From: Symbiodinium sp. CCMP2592
Lineage: Eukaryota > Sar > Dinophyceae > Suessiales > Symbiodiniaceae
Length of the DNA stretch: 64,000 nt
Direction: 5' to 3'
Assembly: GCA_905221615.1 (NCBI GenBank)
Contig: CAJNDT010000127.1
Coordinates: 189,501-253,500, forward strand
Shown here: positions 18,896 to 28,950 of the stretch, piece after piece
Numbering within the stretch: the stretch's first letter is position 1
How the letters are laid out: every line of letters starts with the position of its first letter
Made by a program: the position numbers and the translations under genes
Notes under the pieces: model-generated
Databases searched by the model: none
Told to the model about the DNA's origin: nothing
The model's input: the letters and a program-made list of their open reading frames with translations, nothing else

Positions 18896-18941
18896 CTTGT
18901 ATTGTTGAAATTTTTCACTCTCTCTTTCGCTTCCTTCGCAG

Positions 18942-21900
18942 CCGATCCCACCGCGAAGCACTAAGTGCGTCCAGTGCTGCCTGGACTGCTTCCGACAGAT
19001 CGTTGAGTTCCTGAACAAGAACGCCGGCACCCTTATTAAGAGTCGCAGCTTGTGTGGATATCAGAAGAGTGCTCTCAGCGGGTGGTTCTAGCTGAGAGGC
19101 CTACGTGCACATGGCGATGAAGTCCAGTGACTACTGTGCATCCGCCAGGTGAGAGAGAGATTCTTCTCTGGTGGAGATGTGTGCGTGTGTGCTGTGCTGC
19201 TGTGCTGTGCTTTTTGCAGGGAGGCTGTGTCCGTGATCGCGCAGTCTGGGCCCCTTTGGAGAGGAGTAGAGCCCGGGACCACGTTGACACGCCGTATGCC
19301 GGTCTCAGGCTGCCGGTGGCCATGGCGGTGCTCAACGGCGCAACGCTGGCCGGGGGGGGACCCGGTCCGCTCTGCTCTCTCTCTGCTCCTTTGTGCTCTA
19401 TCTGCGAGGTCTTCACCTTCTTCGGCGGACTCTTCAGTGTGCTCTGCACCTCGGCTTTCGCCTGAAATCCAAAGTCCGGAGATCGATTGAAAGAGAACTG
19501 CCGACGGCGCCATAGTAGAAGCGGTGGAGCCTGCGGAGCCCGTCAAAGCCGCCTCGAAGACTCGCCCAAGGCCGGGCCAACGGCGAAAGGACTCTGTAGC
19601 AAAGTCCTTGTTTAGCTGAGCTTAGCTCATGTCGAGAGAAAACGCAGGCCCCAGCACTGACGCTATCCGCTTAGCGAGCGGATGCCCGCACACTGGCGTT
19701 GTTTTAATTGGCCCGATGTATGCTCAGTTCCCAAGAGCTCAGTGTCCAATTCGACCCATCGCATCTTTCGCGTCCCTTGGTGTACACACGCCTCAGCGAA
19801 GTGCGCTAAGCCGCTAACTCACCTGTCTACTCTACTCCGCTAGTGAAGGTGGTTGTACTTGCAGCACCTGCGGTGCAGTGTTGCATGGCTGCTGCTGCGC
19901 TGCTATGCGGCTTGCTCCTATGCCCAACCAAATCCTAATAAGAGCTCGAAGGTCCGAGCCAACTTGCCTTCATGGACGCACGTGGAGCTGCGGCAACATG
20001 TGTCCTTATACTTGCTGGCTGGCCAAAGCTATCAGCAGGGCTTCAGGTGAGTTGTAAGGTCCGCACCACCTCTCGAATAAAGAGAAGGGAAGCTCCGCGG
20101 GAAGCCGCGCAGATGGTCGGCAGAAGATGTCGAGCCGCCCCTCGTCCCATTTCCATCCTTTGTCGACAACGGCCTCCCTCTGGGACCCGGATGGGGCGAG
20201 CCACCTCTGCTCGAGGACTGAAGAGGTCCGAGCTCTTCCGGCACGCTGCGCTGGAATTAACCTTGCCCCTGTATTCCTTGCTTCTCGAAAAGCCGATCGA
20301 CAACGTCGAACATGGACACAAGCCTACGATTGATTAAGGCACGTCGCGTGGCCAACGGTGATCTGAAGGGAAGGTCCTTAGGCGTGGTTCCGTCGAAGTC
20401 CTCGGATGCGAGACGCGAGCATCATGCCCCAGTCCTAGCGGCCCCTCTGGCGCAGTAGCAAAAGCTCCTTGCCATTCAAGCGTTTGCTGACCTGGTCGAG
20501 GGCTTCAGAGACCACTTGCAGTTCTATGTCGAGCCTATTGCACACCTCCTGTCCGCGCGCCTTAGCAGCGACACCAACAGTATCCGCGGCCTGCTTGCCG
20601 GTCAGTCGTCGGGACACAGCTGATACAAACTGGCCCAATGTGTCTTGGTGGCAAGATTTTTTGAACAGAGGATCTAATGGTTCATCTCGAAATCCTTCGA
20701 GGACCAATACCTGATGTTTTTCCCCTGTATCTCCACCCTACAGGTACAAGTGCCCATCAGGGTTCACACACAGAAGCCGCTCACGCCAGACTGTACCCAA
20801 GTACACACCATGCCCAATGACAGACAAGATCGGCAGAAGATGGGACGTTGTTACATCGTCCAGCCTCCAGGTCCCACACACTGCGATCTACACAGCCGAA
20901 CACATCAGAACTACCTAGCGGCTACTAGCGGTTCTTAGCGGACTCCAGGCTAAGCAGAAGATCTGAAGTCAACTCCTTGCCCTGCGCTTGCCCTGCGTCA
21001 GCGTCGGTAGCAGCAAGTTTTTTCACATCTAGAGTGTCCTAAAGGAACGAAGGAACCCCAACAGAGATATCCGCTGCGATCTGAATCGGTTTGCCATACC
21101 GATCCACCCAATCCCAGTAGCCCATCGACCAAACAGGTGCGCATTCGATTTTAGATTGGTCGGTCTAAGGCATCAAGCTAATCAAACCCGCAGTTCCTCG
21201 AATCGCTAGGATACTGCCTCGAAAGCAGGGGCAATAGGCCAATCCACGACCGTTCAAAACGGCAAGAGCATTCAGCCGTTAAGCGATCGTTGTGCCAGGC
21301 TTCTTGAAGGCTTCTACCGTTTAGCACGTTCCCGTTGCTGTTGATGCTGATGCCCTGCACGTACGTGTTCCAGACGGTGCGACTCGCAGAGATGAGAGAA
21401 GAATTCCTTCGAACACTATTAGATCCGGAATCGCCGGATGCCCGTAGGACACATGTCAGCGGACACACCCGCAGCCGCCGGGGGATCCGGCGTGCATGTT
21501 GTTTCCTTTGTCTAAGGCTGCGCCGCAGTTACGTTCCTGCTCACCAGCACGCCCTCCTTCTCGGCGCCAGACGCGCCGCTGCTTGGACCGCAAAACACCG
21601 CAAGCCTCCCTTCCCGCTCCGCTTTCCCATCACTTCGCCAGCTGGCAGGCTCTTCGTCGACCAGCCGGTGGCAGTGGCTTGTGCTGCCGGTTTCATCGGA
21701 GGTGCTGTGTCGTTGCACCTCGGACAAAGTGCCGCGTCATGCGCAGGTTTTACAGCTGCACACCAGAGCCGTCCTGTTATCCAGAGCCGCTCAGGTGCTT
21801 CATGGCCGTCTTTGACATGGCCACGGATGCCTTGCTGTACTACTATGGTAGCTGCCACAGCTTTTGCCTCGCTCCTCGCTGGCAGCTGGCAGTGAAGTCT

Positions 21901-21996
21901 GAAGCGGAGGCCTGGACTGGCTCTATGGCCGAGGAGGCGAGTTTAGCAATGCACCGGATGGTATCAAAGTTGGGACCTGAAGAGAAGCCTGTCTGA
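18942..21996 (+). CDS. Choline transporter-like (CTL/SLC44) protein, multi-exon, 5' part missing
   Basis: The CTL family comprises multi-pass membrane proteins for choline and related solutes. Exon-like pieces in order: 18942-19022 (TKCVQCCLDCFRQIVEFLNKN); 19099-19148 (AYVHMAMKSSDYCASA); 19220-~19300 (EAVSVIAQ); 19409-~19465 (VFTFFGGLFSVLCTSAFA, hydrophobic); ~21648-21700 (LFVDQPVAVACAAGFIGG); 21795-21847 (CFMAVFDMATDALLYYY); 21893-21996 (VKSEAEAWTGSMAEEAS...EEKPV, stop). The first two joined match the CTL hallmark K-C...C-C...FLN-x-N-A-Y...F/Y-C-x-S-A, and the later ones match its F-M-x-V-x-D-M-A-x-D-x-L block. Introns: 76 bp (GC-AG), 71 bp (GT-AG) and 45 bp (GT-AG). Phases of some junctions, notably before 21795, do not close, so it may be mis-split or decayed. 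Confidence 0.65.
19470..21640. other. Long intron-like interval of the CTL-like gene
   Basis: Only 20-30 residues are expected between the flanking CTL segments, so most of these ~2.2 kb would be intron. It holds short frames on both strands, none recognisable except the minus-strand stretch noted separately. Confidence 0.4.
20435..20707 (-). CDS. Unrecognised minus-strand ORF inside the intron-like interval
   Basis: A 90-codon frame with balanced composition: FVSAVSRRLTGKQAADTVGVAAKARGQ, then an amphipathic, probably helical tail ending RLNGKELLLLRQRGR. It may be an exon of an antisense gene or a remnant. I recognise no family, and the opposite strand also has an open frame of similar length. 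Confidence 0.25.
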   Translation of the reverse strand: MVLEGFRDEPLDPLFKKSCHQDTLGQFVSAVSRRLTGKQAADTVGVAAKARGQEVCNRLDIELQVVSEALDQVSKRLNGKELLLLRQRGR

Positions 21997-22680
21997 GCAG
22001 AGAGCTGTAACACAACTGACAGCATTAAGGAGCTGATGCACGGCAATCGGCACTGAAGGGCAGCTGCGAACAGTGCCTCCTCTCCGTCTCCGTCTCCCTG
22101 CTTTCGCTCGCCGCCCTCGGCCTCGGCCCTCGTCGCTCCCAATTTGTCTGCAAGCAGAATGCCACGCACGCGCCTCGAATGCATGCGCAGCGCAGTGCTG
22201 CAGCGCTCGAGGCCCCTTTCGGGGCCCCGCAATTAGTGTGTGGGAGCATAGCATAAGTCTTATGTGCTCAGCCGCCTGCACAATTCGACCTGCAGCGAGC
22301 CTCAGCACAGGGAGCGAAAATTGGGGGCGAACTGCTCGCTTCATTTGGCCTGGAGTCGAGTTGGCTTGGCTCGGAGCTGCGAGCTGCCATTTTGGTTGTT
22401 GGCTCTCAAGGCATTGCAATGGAACGCACAGGTAGAGGAGTTATGCGAGGGGTCTCTCAGGCCGTTTCCACCTCTACACAGCTCAGCTCAGCACCCGCTA
22501 CCAGCCGTACACTACCCGGTCACTACCCGCTATCTGTATCTCTCTTGGCCGCTAACGGTCGTATCTGCGACCGTTCGCCATGGCCAATGGCAGTAGGAGC
22601 GCAGACGAGAGTGAAGGGAAGGGGATTCAAAAAAACCCATGTGCACATATCTTTAGGTATTTATGATTTATGTATTAATA
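21997..22680. other. Non-coding stretch
   Basis: Overlapping short frames on both strands without motifs. I see no gene here. Confidence 0.4.
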
Positions 22681-22681
22681 T

Positions 22682-22683
22682 GC

Positions 22684-22730
<47 letters not shown>

Positions 22731-22751
22731 TATATATATATATATATATAT
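22682..22751. repeat. (TA)n microsatellite
   Basis: About 70 bp of alternating T and A with two short interruptions (ATTATATTA). Confidence 0.95.
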
Positions 22752-22759
22752 GGTCACCC

Positions 22760-23340
22760 CCCAAGATATACGCCCGCCTCTTCCACACAATTCCACAGGT
22801 TGCTTCTCTACATTGGTCGACTACTCATATATGCCGAAAACACCGTAAATACCGATACAATCGTGCTTTACTCCATGTGCATGCGAACCGTGCTGCTACA
22901 AGTCGCGGGTTTGATATGTGTAAAAATCTGGCGCCGAATCTCGGCCGCAGATTTATGGTAGTTTATGTGTTGGAGAAGCTGAAATGCTGGAGGGCATGTT
23001 ATTTTTGTTCATGTAATACTAAAAAATCTAGTGTTTTTTGCGTTTTATGGTGTGTTGTTTAACAACATTCCTCTAATAAAAAATACTATTGTCTCTCTTT
23101 CGAAGACGTCTGTGTGCGTAGGCCATCTCTTTCCCGCTGCTCGTGAAGCGTCCGATTCTGATGCGGCCTAATAGCTCTAGCATTTGATTTATGAGTCACG
23201 AAACACAAAGAGCTCCTTTCATGTCTTGTCCATTATACATGAAGGAATTCGAATATACGGGCGCGTCTATTTTTGAAACAATAGTCCAATAGTTGTTCTT
23301 TGCCTCATACAAAATGGGAAAGCTCCCCCCTGGAGTTGAA
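22760..23340. other. Non-coding stretch
   Basis: AT-rich compared with its surroundings and with only short frames. No feature can be supported. Confidence 0.4.
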
Positions 23341-23360
23341 TCACTGCCTCAAAGCTCACT

Positions 23361-23847
23361 TTTTCTGAGCATAGCAGTGTTTCGTTGCCTGAACCTCGCA
23401 AAGCACTGGAAACTTGAACATAGCAGTGTTTCGTGGCCTAAACCTTACAAAACACTGTAATGCTCAAAAAACTCCAAAATTTCCAACCCTTAAACTCACG
23501 AAACACTGTAATGCTCAAAAAAATCCAAAAATTCCAAAATTCTGTCATCTATGGCCAGGCCGGGGGCAGATTCCTTAAAAGTTTGGAATTTTTTTGAGCA
23601 TAGCGGTGTTTCGTGCGTTTCAAGGCTTGCAAAAGTTGATCTTTTTTGAGCATTACAGTGTTTCGTGGCTTTAACATCACAAAACACTGTAATGCTCAAA
23701 AAAATCAGCTTTTCACTGCTTCAAAGCTCACTTTTTTTTGAGCATAGCAGTGTTTCGTGGCCTGAATCTCACAAAACACGGTAATGCTCAAAAAAAGTCA
23801 ACTTTTCACTGCCTCAAAGCTCACGAAACACTGTAATGCTCAAAAAA
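23361..23847. repeat. Array of ten alternately oriented 26-bp motifs
   Basis: The motif is TTTTTTGAGCAT, two variable bases, then CAGTGTTTCGTG. Forward copies start near 23361, 23416, 23590, 23642 and 23732. Reverse-complement copies start near 23447, 23497, 23678, 23770 and 23822. Neighbouring forward and reverse copies are 10-20 bp apart, so several pairs could fold into hairpins. Between pairs run AT-rich words such as CCAAAATTCC. Two more copies are at 37031-37098. Confidence 0.85.
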
Positions 23848-23879
23848 TTCCGAAATTTTATAGAATTTGCCACCGGGCT

Positions 23880-24110
23880 GGCCATACATGATGCAGGGCT
23901 GCCACCCCCCTCCCCCTCCCCCCCCCCCATGGTATCCCCCCCTTCCCTCCCCTGTGGTGTCCCCGCCCCGCTGTGGTGTGGGCACAGGTGCTTTTCCCCC
24001 CCCGCTGCCCCTGCGGTATCCCCCCCCTCCCCTCCCCTGTGGTGTGGGGTCCCCCCGCCCCCCCCCTGTGGTGTGGGCCCTGTGGTGCGGTATCCGGTGG
24101 TGCTCTGCAT
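23880..24110. repeat. Poly-C/CCCCT low-complexity block (P repeat, copy 1)
   Basis: It starts CATACATGATGCAGGGCTGCCACC, then long C runs and CTCCCCTGTGGTGTGG words. The same start and C-rich text recur at 31166-31270, directly after the right 184-bp repeat. Open frames here encode only Pro/Gly/Val runs and are not genes. Confidence 0.85.
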
Positions 24111-24600
24111 GATCATCATCATGAACATGAACATGATGGTCCCCCTGCCCCCCCGTGGTGTGGTGTGGTGTGGTTCGGGGTTTGGGATGGTTTGGGTCTG
24201 CGTGGGGTGCCTCCCCCCCCCTGTGGTGTGGTGTGGTGTGGTTCGGGGTTTCGGTCTGCTTGGGGTGCTTTGTATAATCATCAGCATCACCATCATCATC
24301 ATCATCATCATGATCATCATCATGAAAATGATGGTCCCCCTGCTCCCCCCCTGTGATGTGGCGTGGTTCGGGGTTTTGGTCTGCGTGGGGTGCCTCCCCC
24401 TGGGTCTGCGTGGGGTGCCTCCCTCCCGGTGTGGCGTGCTTCGGGGTTTCGGGACCTGCTTGGGCTGTTTGGTATAATAATCATCATCACCATCATCACC
24501 ATCATCACCATCATCACCATCACCATCATCACCATCATCACCATCATCAAGATCATGAACATGATCATCATGATCATCATCATGTCGTTCCTTTCTGTTT
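24110..24600. repeat. Simple repeats CATCATCAC and GTGGTGTGGTGTGG
   Basis: Trinucleotide-based runs (ATCATCACC, around 24280-24330 and 24477-24585) alternate with C-rich GGTGCCTCCC blocks. Apparent His-rich, Met/Ile-rich and Pro-rich proteins are by-products of these repeats. Confidence 0.9.
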
Positions 24601-24894
24601 ATTTATCTTGTGTCACACTGGCAATCTTCCTGACAATTGGGCACAGAGATCGGGCCTGTCAGGGACGCGGTCCTGTTCACAGTTGCCTGGGTTCGGACGG
24701 AAGGTGTCCACTGTCACAAGGATCGGGCGTGTTTGGAACGCGATCCTCGTGACGGTTACCGGTTGTGGTGCCTTCATGTGGGAGACGTGCACGGTGAGGG
24801 GCGCCGTCCTCGTGACAGTTGATGGTTTTGGAGCCTTTACGTGGGATCACAGAAAAGGCCTCCGGGGGGGGGGGGATACCATGGGGGTGGGGGG
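24600..24894. other. Non-coding stretch ending in G-rich tract
   Basis: No gene. GGGGGGGGGGGATACCATGG and further G runs at about 24864-24894 form an inverted counterpart to the C-rich CCATGGTATCCCC at 23926-23943. The 184-bp repeat begins straight after the final G run. Confidence 0.5.
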
Positions 24895-25078
24895 TGAAAC
24901 ACTGAATGTTACACATCCAGGTGCCTGTCTGTTTCACGTATCACTTGCATGTATCCATGCCTGTTGCTCAAGGTTCTAGTGCAGTGGACTACAGCTGTGC
25001 GCCTGTAGCAAAAGAGACACCTGAGTGCCTGTGTTCCTGTACGCCTAGCGAGGGGATACACGTCCAGGTTACATCTCA
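24895..25078 (+). repeat. Left 184-bp direct repeat (LTR-like)
   Basis: It starts TGAAACACTG and ends ACATCTCA, and matches 30949-31132 without any difference that I could find. It contains no long gene; the short frames through it are identical in both copies. Confidence 0.85.
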
Positions 25079-25081
25079 ACG

Positions 25082-25093
25082 TGGTAGCGGAGC
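25082..25093 (+). promoter_or_regulatory. Primer-binding-site-like sequence
   Basis: TGGTAGCGGAGC lies 3 bp inside the left repeat. It begins with TGG, complementary to tRNA CCA ends, and differs at two places from TGGTATCAGAGC, the initiator-Met primer site of many plant LTR elements. The identical 12-mer is at 37200-37211 upstream of Copia-2. Confidence 0.5.
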
Positions 25094-25272
25094 TCCCGGG
25101 AAACGGGAAGCTTCACACTTGTGGAGGTACCCGTTCGGTACTCTCTACACAGGTTGTGCTTCATGAAGAGTTGTTGGTCTCTTTTTAAATTTGTGCCTGC
25201 ATTGCTCAAATCAGCTGGTTCAAAACTCAAGTGAGAAAGTAGCCCACAACTTCCTCTTCTTCTGTTACCAGC

Positions 25273-28200
25273 ATGGCTGCGGCAGGACCCTCGATGGACA
25301 CTGGACGCTCCTCTCATGAGGAGGCACCATTCCAGGTCTACTGGACACCGACAACGGGATGCAACTTCAAGATTGACGTCCGCACTGGTGTCCCCGACCT
25401 GTCCTTGTACCAACAGAGCGCGTCCTGGGCAAACCGTCGTGTACTCCGAACAGTTGGAGATGGCGACGGTAATGCCAGCTATCCTACAAGGGATCGTCGA
25501 GCCTATCCTGCGAGTGCTCCGGTGGCCTCCCTCAGGATCATCCCAGAAGGTGTTCCACGGTTTTTCCGTCAGCAGGACACCACGGCGTACTTCCCTCAGG
25601 GGGAGATGGCCGCGGTGAACATTCTGGAAGGACAGTTGGCCTTTCTGTCACACGTCCTGCTGTACGAGGAAACTCACCCTGGGACCCATGTGTTGCAGCG
25701 GCACCTCACGTGGAAGTTCGACTTCCTCCGGTGCTTTCTTGGATGTCTGACCGGCGACGAGCTCACCGAGCTCGATCGTGAAATCTTCAACATTCACCAG
25801 ATGCGCCACAATCACGGTGGATGGGCGGTGAAGTCATCCAAACAGCTGTCATCATTGACCAGGCACGACACGAGGGTCACGCCGGGTCGATACATGGAGA
25901 TCCCGTTGGAGACGATGATGAAGCACCCCATCAGGCCTTTCGAGTGGGAGCCCAAGAAGTTCTTCGCCTTCTTGATGGCGAACTCGAAGGGTCGCTTCAA
26001 CATCTGGGTGGCCCCGGTGGCTCTGCAGTTCGAGCGGTTCTTTGACTTCGACTTCTATGTCGGGGTCTCCGCCGTCCAGGGTCACTCACGGATGCCCGAG
26101 CGGGTCTCTGATGTTGCTCTCGGGGAAAGGCTCACTTTGGAGCGATGCCGCCAGCTTGGAACGATTTTCCACGCCTCGGATAACTCCAACTACGAGAGCA
26201 TCCGGGAAAACGGCTTAAAGCTGGAGGCGACGAAGGCGGCGTGGCAGCGGCACAGGAAGGCCATCCACCTCGTTTATGCGGGTGGAGTGGTTTCTCCTGG
26301 GGCTGGGACCGTCATTAAGTACGGTACCTACGTCTTCTACGCCAAGCTCGATTACGAGTGCTACCTGAGTCACGGCCACAATCTGTTTCTTACAGACAAC
26401 GGCGTGGTGCTCTCGTACCAGGACATTCCGGCGATGTATCTCACACATCACTACCGTCCTCCTCACGAGCAAGATCCGGGTGGCATTCGCCACGAGAGGA
26501 AGCAGCAAAGCGCAGGGGTAGGCTCTTCTCAGGAAGAGGGAACCTCAGCGTCTGCTTCCGCATCTGCTTCCGGAGGCCCTCCACAGGGAGGGGTACCGGG
26601 TAGCAGCTCGGATCCAATGCCTTCGAAGCCAGCTCCCAAGAAGCGGCCAAAGACATCTCAGGATGCAGGCCAAGCGTCACCGGGAAGCTTCTCTCAGGAG
26701 AAGGTACCCACATTGGACGCGGCAGCTCTCCAGAAGCTTATTCGTGACAATGAGCTTAAGGCAGAGCGGGAGCGGCAAGCCACAGCCTCCGAAGGAGACA
26801 CCAAGTATGCGTATCAGTCTGGGGACACCGTCCACGGCAAGATTGATGCGCATAAGTCCCAGCAGCAGGAGGAGCTCAACGAGGTTCTCCGCAAGGCCAG
26901 GACGAATCCATGGCATCTCTTCGCGCACGGCAAGTTGCACATGGTGGACTCCTCTGGCCAGCCGATGCTTAGCACCTATGGCGATGCCCTCGTTCAGGTC
27001 ACCCCCTGGCACACTTTGACTACTTCTATGAGAGAGTCTTTGGGTGGTGAATACGATTGGGCATCGTGGTTGCAGCATCCTCTTTCGGGGTACTCCCTGC
27101 ACTTCTTCCTCAAGGCCTTCGAGATGGGGAAGTTGCAGGGGAACTACCTCGTGGAGCTGGACAAGAAACCGAAGGTTTACTCCAACGGTTACACGTCACC
27201 TTGGATGAACTTTAAGCGTCATCCTGGCGGTCTTGCCCAGATGCTGGACGATGTCTCCGTTGCCGCGTCGAACGAATTCAGGCCCAACTTGGGTAACATT
27301 GGATTCGATCGCCCTCGGGACAATGACTCTCGTGCAAAGATGCCAAGGACAGAGGATCCCGACTACTCTCGCAAGCTCGCCGCACACAAGGCTTTCCTCA
27401 GGGAAAGGTATGTGTATGAAGAGGTTGGCTATGTGCGAGAGGATTTCCAGATGCTCGTCCGCGTCATCAATGAGGCTTATGGAGTGGACTTCTTCTCCTA
27501 CATCCAGCGCCACGCCGGTGATCTGGAGGTTCGCCGTAAATACACGGTGCGAACCCCTGAGGGCTATTGTCTCTATGACAGTACCCTGAAGCAGCCGTTC
27601 AACGGCAGCTACCTCCTGGCGGTTCTGGAGAAAGTCTTCGCTGAGTCTGACCAGCGCGATTTCAAGTCGGCTTTCGCCCGCAAGGCAAAAGCTGATTTAG
27701 TGGCGTACGAAGACTTGAAGGCGAAGAAGGAGTCTGAGCTGAATGAGCTCCTCACCCGACCATATGACGACATTATGATTGAGGAGTTCATCGAGCGACT
27801 CCCATGTCCACAGATCGAGGAGATCGAAGAGCCTCCCGCGGCTACTCAGATGGATACCTCCGAACCGTCGTCTGGATCCACGGACTTGCCACAGGGCAAG
27901 AAGGTTGATCCGGTTAAGACCGAGCCGACCGATGTGCCAATGGAGACTGATGCTCCAGGAAGCTCTCCACAGGGAGAGGTACCTGGGGCTACTGTCGAGT
28001 CAATGGAGACCGAAGCCACGGAAAGCTCTCCACAGGGAGAGGCATCCGAGGTGAAGGTCGAACCTGATGTGCACATGGGTCAGGAAGGAGGTAAGTCCGA
28101 GAACATTGAAATGGCTGAGGAAGGCTCACCACAGGGTGAGGAATCCATGCCAGACATTTCTCCCGAGAAGGATGATGAAAGTGAACTTCACGATCAAGGC

Positions 28201-28950
28201 ATCTGGGGGAAATGCAAGACTGTTCCGGATCCTGAGTACTACCAGGCCGCGAAGGATGCAGAGGACCAGAATGAGAACGCGTTCGACAAAATGGGCAAGG
28301 CAAAGGAAAAGATCGAGCTCGTTGATCTCGAAGAGTTCAAACATTTCCTTAATCAGCTCACCGAAATCGAACGACAAAGCCCTATGCGGATGCTCTGCAA
28401 GCAGCTGCATGGATATGGCTATTCAGGCTTGTATCATACAGGACTTCGTGATCCTGATTACGAGCCCGTTCTCGCCTACAAGGTGCAGCATATGAGTTGG
28501 AGGGTAAATGTTCCGAACCACAAGGGACAGAAATACTCTCTCTCTATGGTGGATCTATTCGACCAACTCAACAAGATGGATCCCATCTATGAGCGTCGTC
28601 CCGACAAAAAGGACGTTGTTTTTCGTTCTGGGGACGTTCGTAGCACCTTGGACGACAAGCTCATGGGCAAGGCCTCTGACATCCGAGAATCAGCACTGGA
28701 TGTTATGGAAGCACTTCTTGATAAGCTGAAGTCCCTGGATGCAAGCGGCAATCCGGCAACTCGAGAAGAACTTTTGAATGCTATGCTTCACTACTTCTTG
28801 AGCACCGGAGTCGATGAAGAGGAGATCGGGGACCTCTCTCTTGAGAAGACGCCGAATCCTTATATTCATCGTTTTGGTCTGGCAGAGGACTCCAATGTCC
28901 CTATCTTCACCAGCAAGACCAAGTATGCCGCCTCAATCTCGGCAACATGA
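25273..28950 (+). CDS. KptA/Tpt1-like RNA 2'-phosphotransferase-fold protein (N-terminal part of KptA-EEP fusion)
   Basis: Starts at ATG 25273 (1225 residues to a TGA). Residues ~262-395 match the KptA/Tpt1 C-terminal half: VSAVQGHS (267-272; family R-A-x-Q-G-H-S), IFHASDNSNYESIRENGL (family H-G-T...I...G-L), AIHLVYAGG (family H-x-H-L), then GHNLFLTDNGVVLS..DIP. KptA/Tpt1 removes an RNA 2'-phosphate using NAD+. The Arg usual just before A-x-Q-G-H-S is Ser here, and the later Arg near the fold end is Lys, so activity is doubtful. A low-complexity linker repeats SSPQGE-type blocks (~900-990). Residues ~500-880 are unrecognised. The frame continues past the TGA. Confidence 0.7.
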   Translation: MAAAGPSMDTGRSSHEEAPFQVYWTPTTGCNFKIDVRTGVPDLSLYQQSASWANRRVLRTVGDGDGNASYPTRDRRAYPASAPVASLRIIPEGVPRFFRQQDTTAYFPQGEMAAVNILEGQLAFLSHVLLYEETHPGTHVLQRHLTWKFDFLRCFLGCLTGDELTELDREIFNIHQMRHNHGGWAVKSSKQLSSLTRHDTRVTPGRYMEIPLETMMKHPIRPFEWEPKKFFAFLMANSKGRFNIWVAPVALQFERFFDFDFYVGVSAVQGHSRMPERVSDVALGERLTLERCRQLGTIFHASDNSNYESIRENGLKLEATKAAWQRHRKAIHLVYAGGVVSPGAGTVIKYGTYVFYAKLDYECYLSHGHNLFLTDNGVVLSYQDIPAMYLTHHYRPPHEQDPGGIRHERKQQSAGVGSSQEEGTSASASASASGGPPQGGVPGSSSDPMPSKPAPKKRPKTSQDAGQASPGSFSQEKVPTLDAAALQKLIRDNELKAERERQATASEGDTKYAYQSGDTVHGKIDAHKSQQQEELNEVLRKARTNPWHLFAHGKLHMVDSSGQPMLSTYGDALVQVTPWHTLTTSMRESLGGEYDWASWLQHPLSGYSLHFFLKAFEMGKLQGNYLVELDKKPKVYSNGYTSPWMNFKRHPGGLAQMLDDVSVAASNEFRPNLGNIGFDRPRDNDSRAKMPRTEDPDYSRKLAAHKAFLRERYVYEEVGYVREDFQMLVRVINEAYGVDFFSYIQRHAGDLEVRRKYTVRTPEGYCLYDSTLKQPFNGSYLLAVLEKVFAESDQRDFKSAFARKAKADLVAYEDLKAKKESELNELLTRPYDDIMIEEFIERLPCPQIEEIEEPPAATQMDTSEPSSGSTDLPQGKKVDPVKTEPTDVPMETDAPGSSPQGEVPGATVESMETEATESSPQGEASEVKVEPDVHMGQEGGKSENIEMAEEGSPQGEESMPDISPEKDDESELHDQGIWGKCKTVPDPEYYQAAKDAEDQNENAFDKMGKAKEKIELVDLEEFKHFLNQLTEIERQSPMRMLCKQLHGYGYSGLYHTGLRDPDYEPVLAYKVQHMSWRVNVPNHKGQKYSLSMVDLFDQLNKMDPIYERRPDKKDVVFRSGDVRSTLDDKLMGKASDIRESALDVMEALLDKLKSLDASGNPATREELLNAMLHYFLSTGVDEEEIGDLSLEKTPNPYIHRFGLAEDSNVPIFTSKTKYAASISAT
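28948..28950 (+). other. Single in-frame TGA between KptA-like and EEP parts
   Basis: The frame opened at 25273 is broken only here before 30216. Sequence just upstream (TKYAASISA) looks like the first strand of the EEP domain and sequence just downstream (ALIKSIAQSKTHLFMLCEA) like its first helix and catalytic Glu, so the stop falls inside a domain. A nonsense mutation or stop readthrough would both explain it. Confidence 0.85.

Noticed and set aside
22384-22411. GCCATTTTGG...GGCTCTCAAG as a spliced-leader relict
   Set aside because: It needs a 5-base insertion and one extra base; chance similarity is likely.
22392-22961. 189-codon ORF through the TA microsatellite
   Set aside because: Its centre is Ile/Tyr repeats from (TA)n, and the flanks show no protein features.
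23836-24579. Long Pro-, His- and Met/Ile-rich open frames on both strands
   Set aside because: They are translations of poly-C, GTGGTG and ATCATCACC repeats. Composition and lack of motifs argue against genes.
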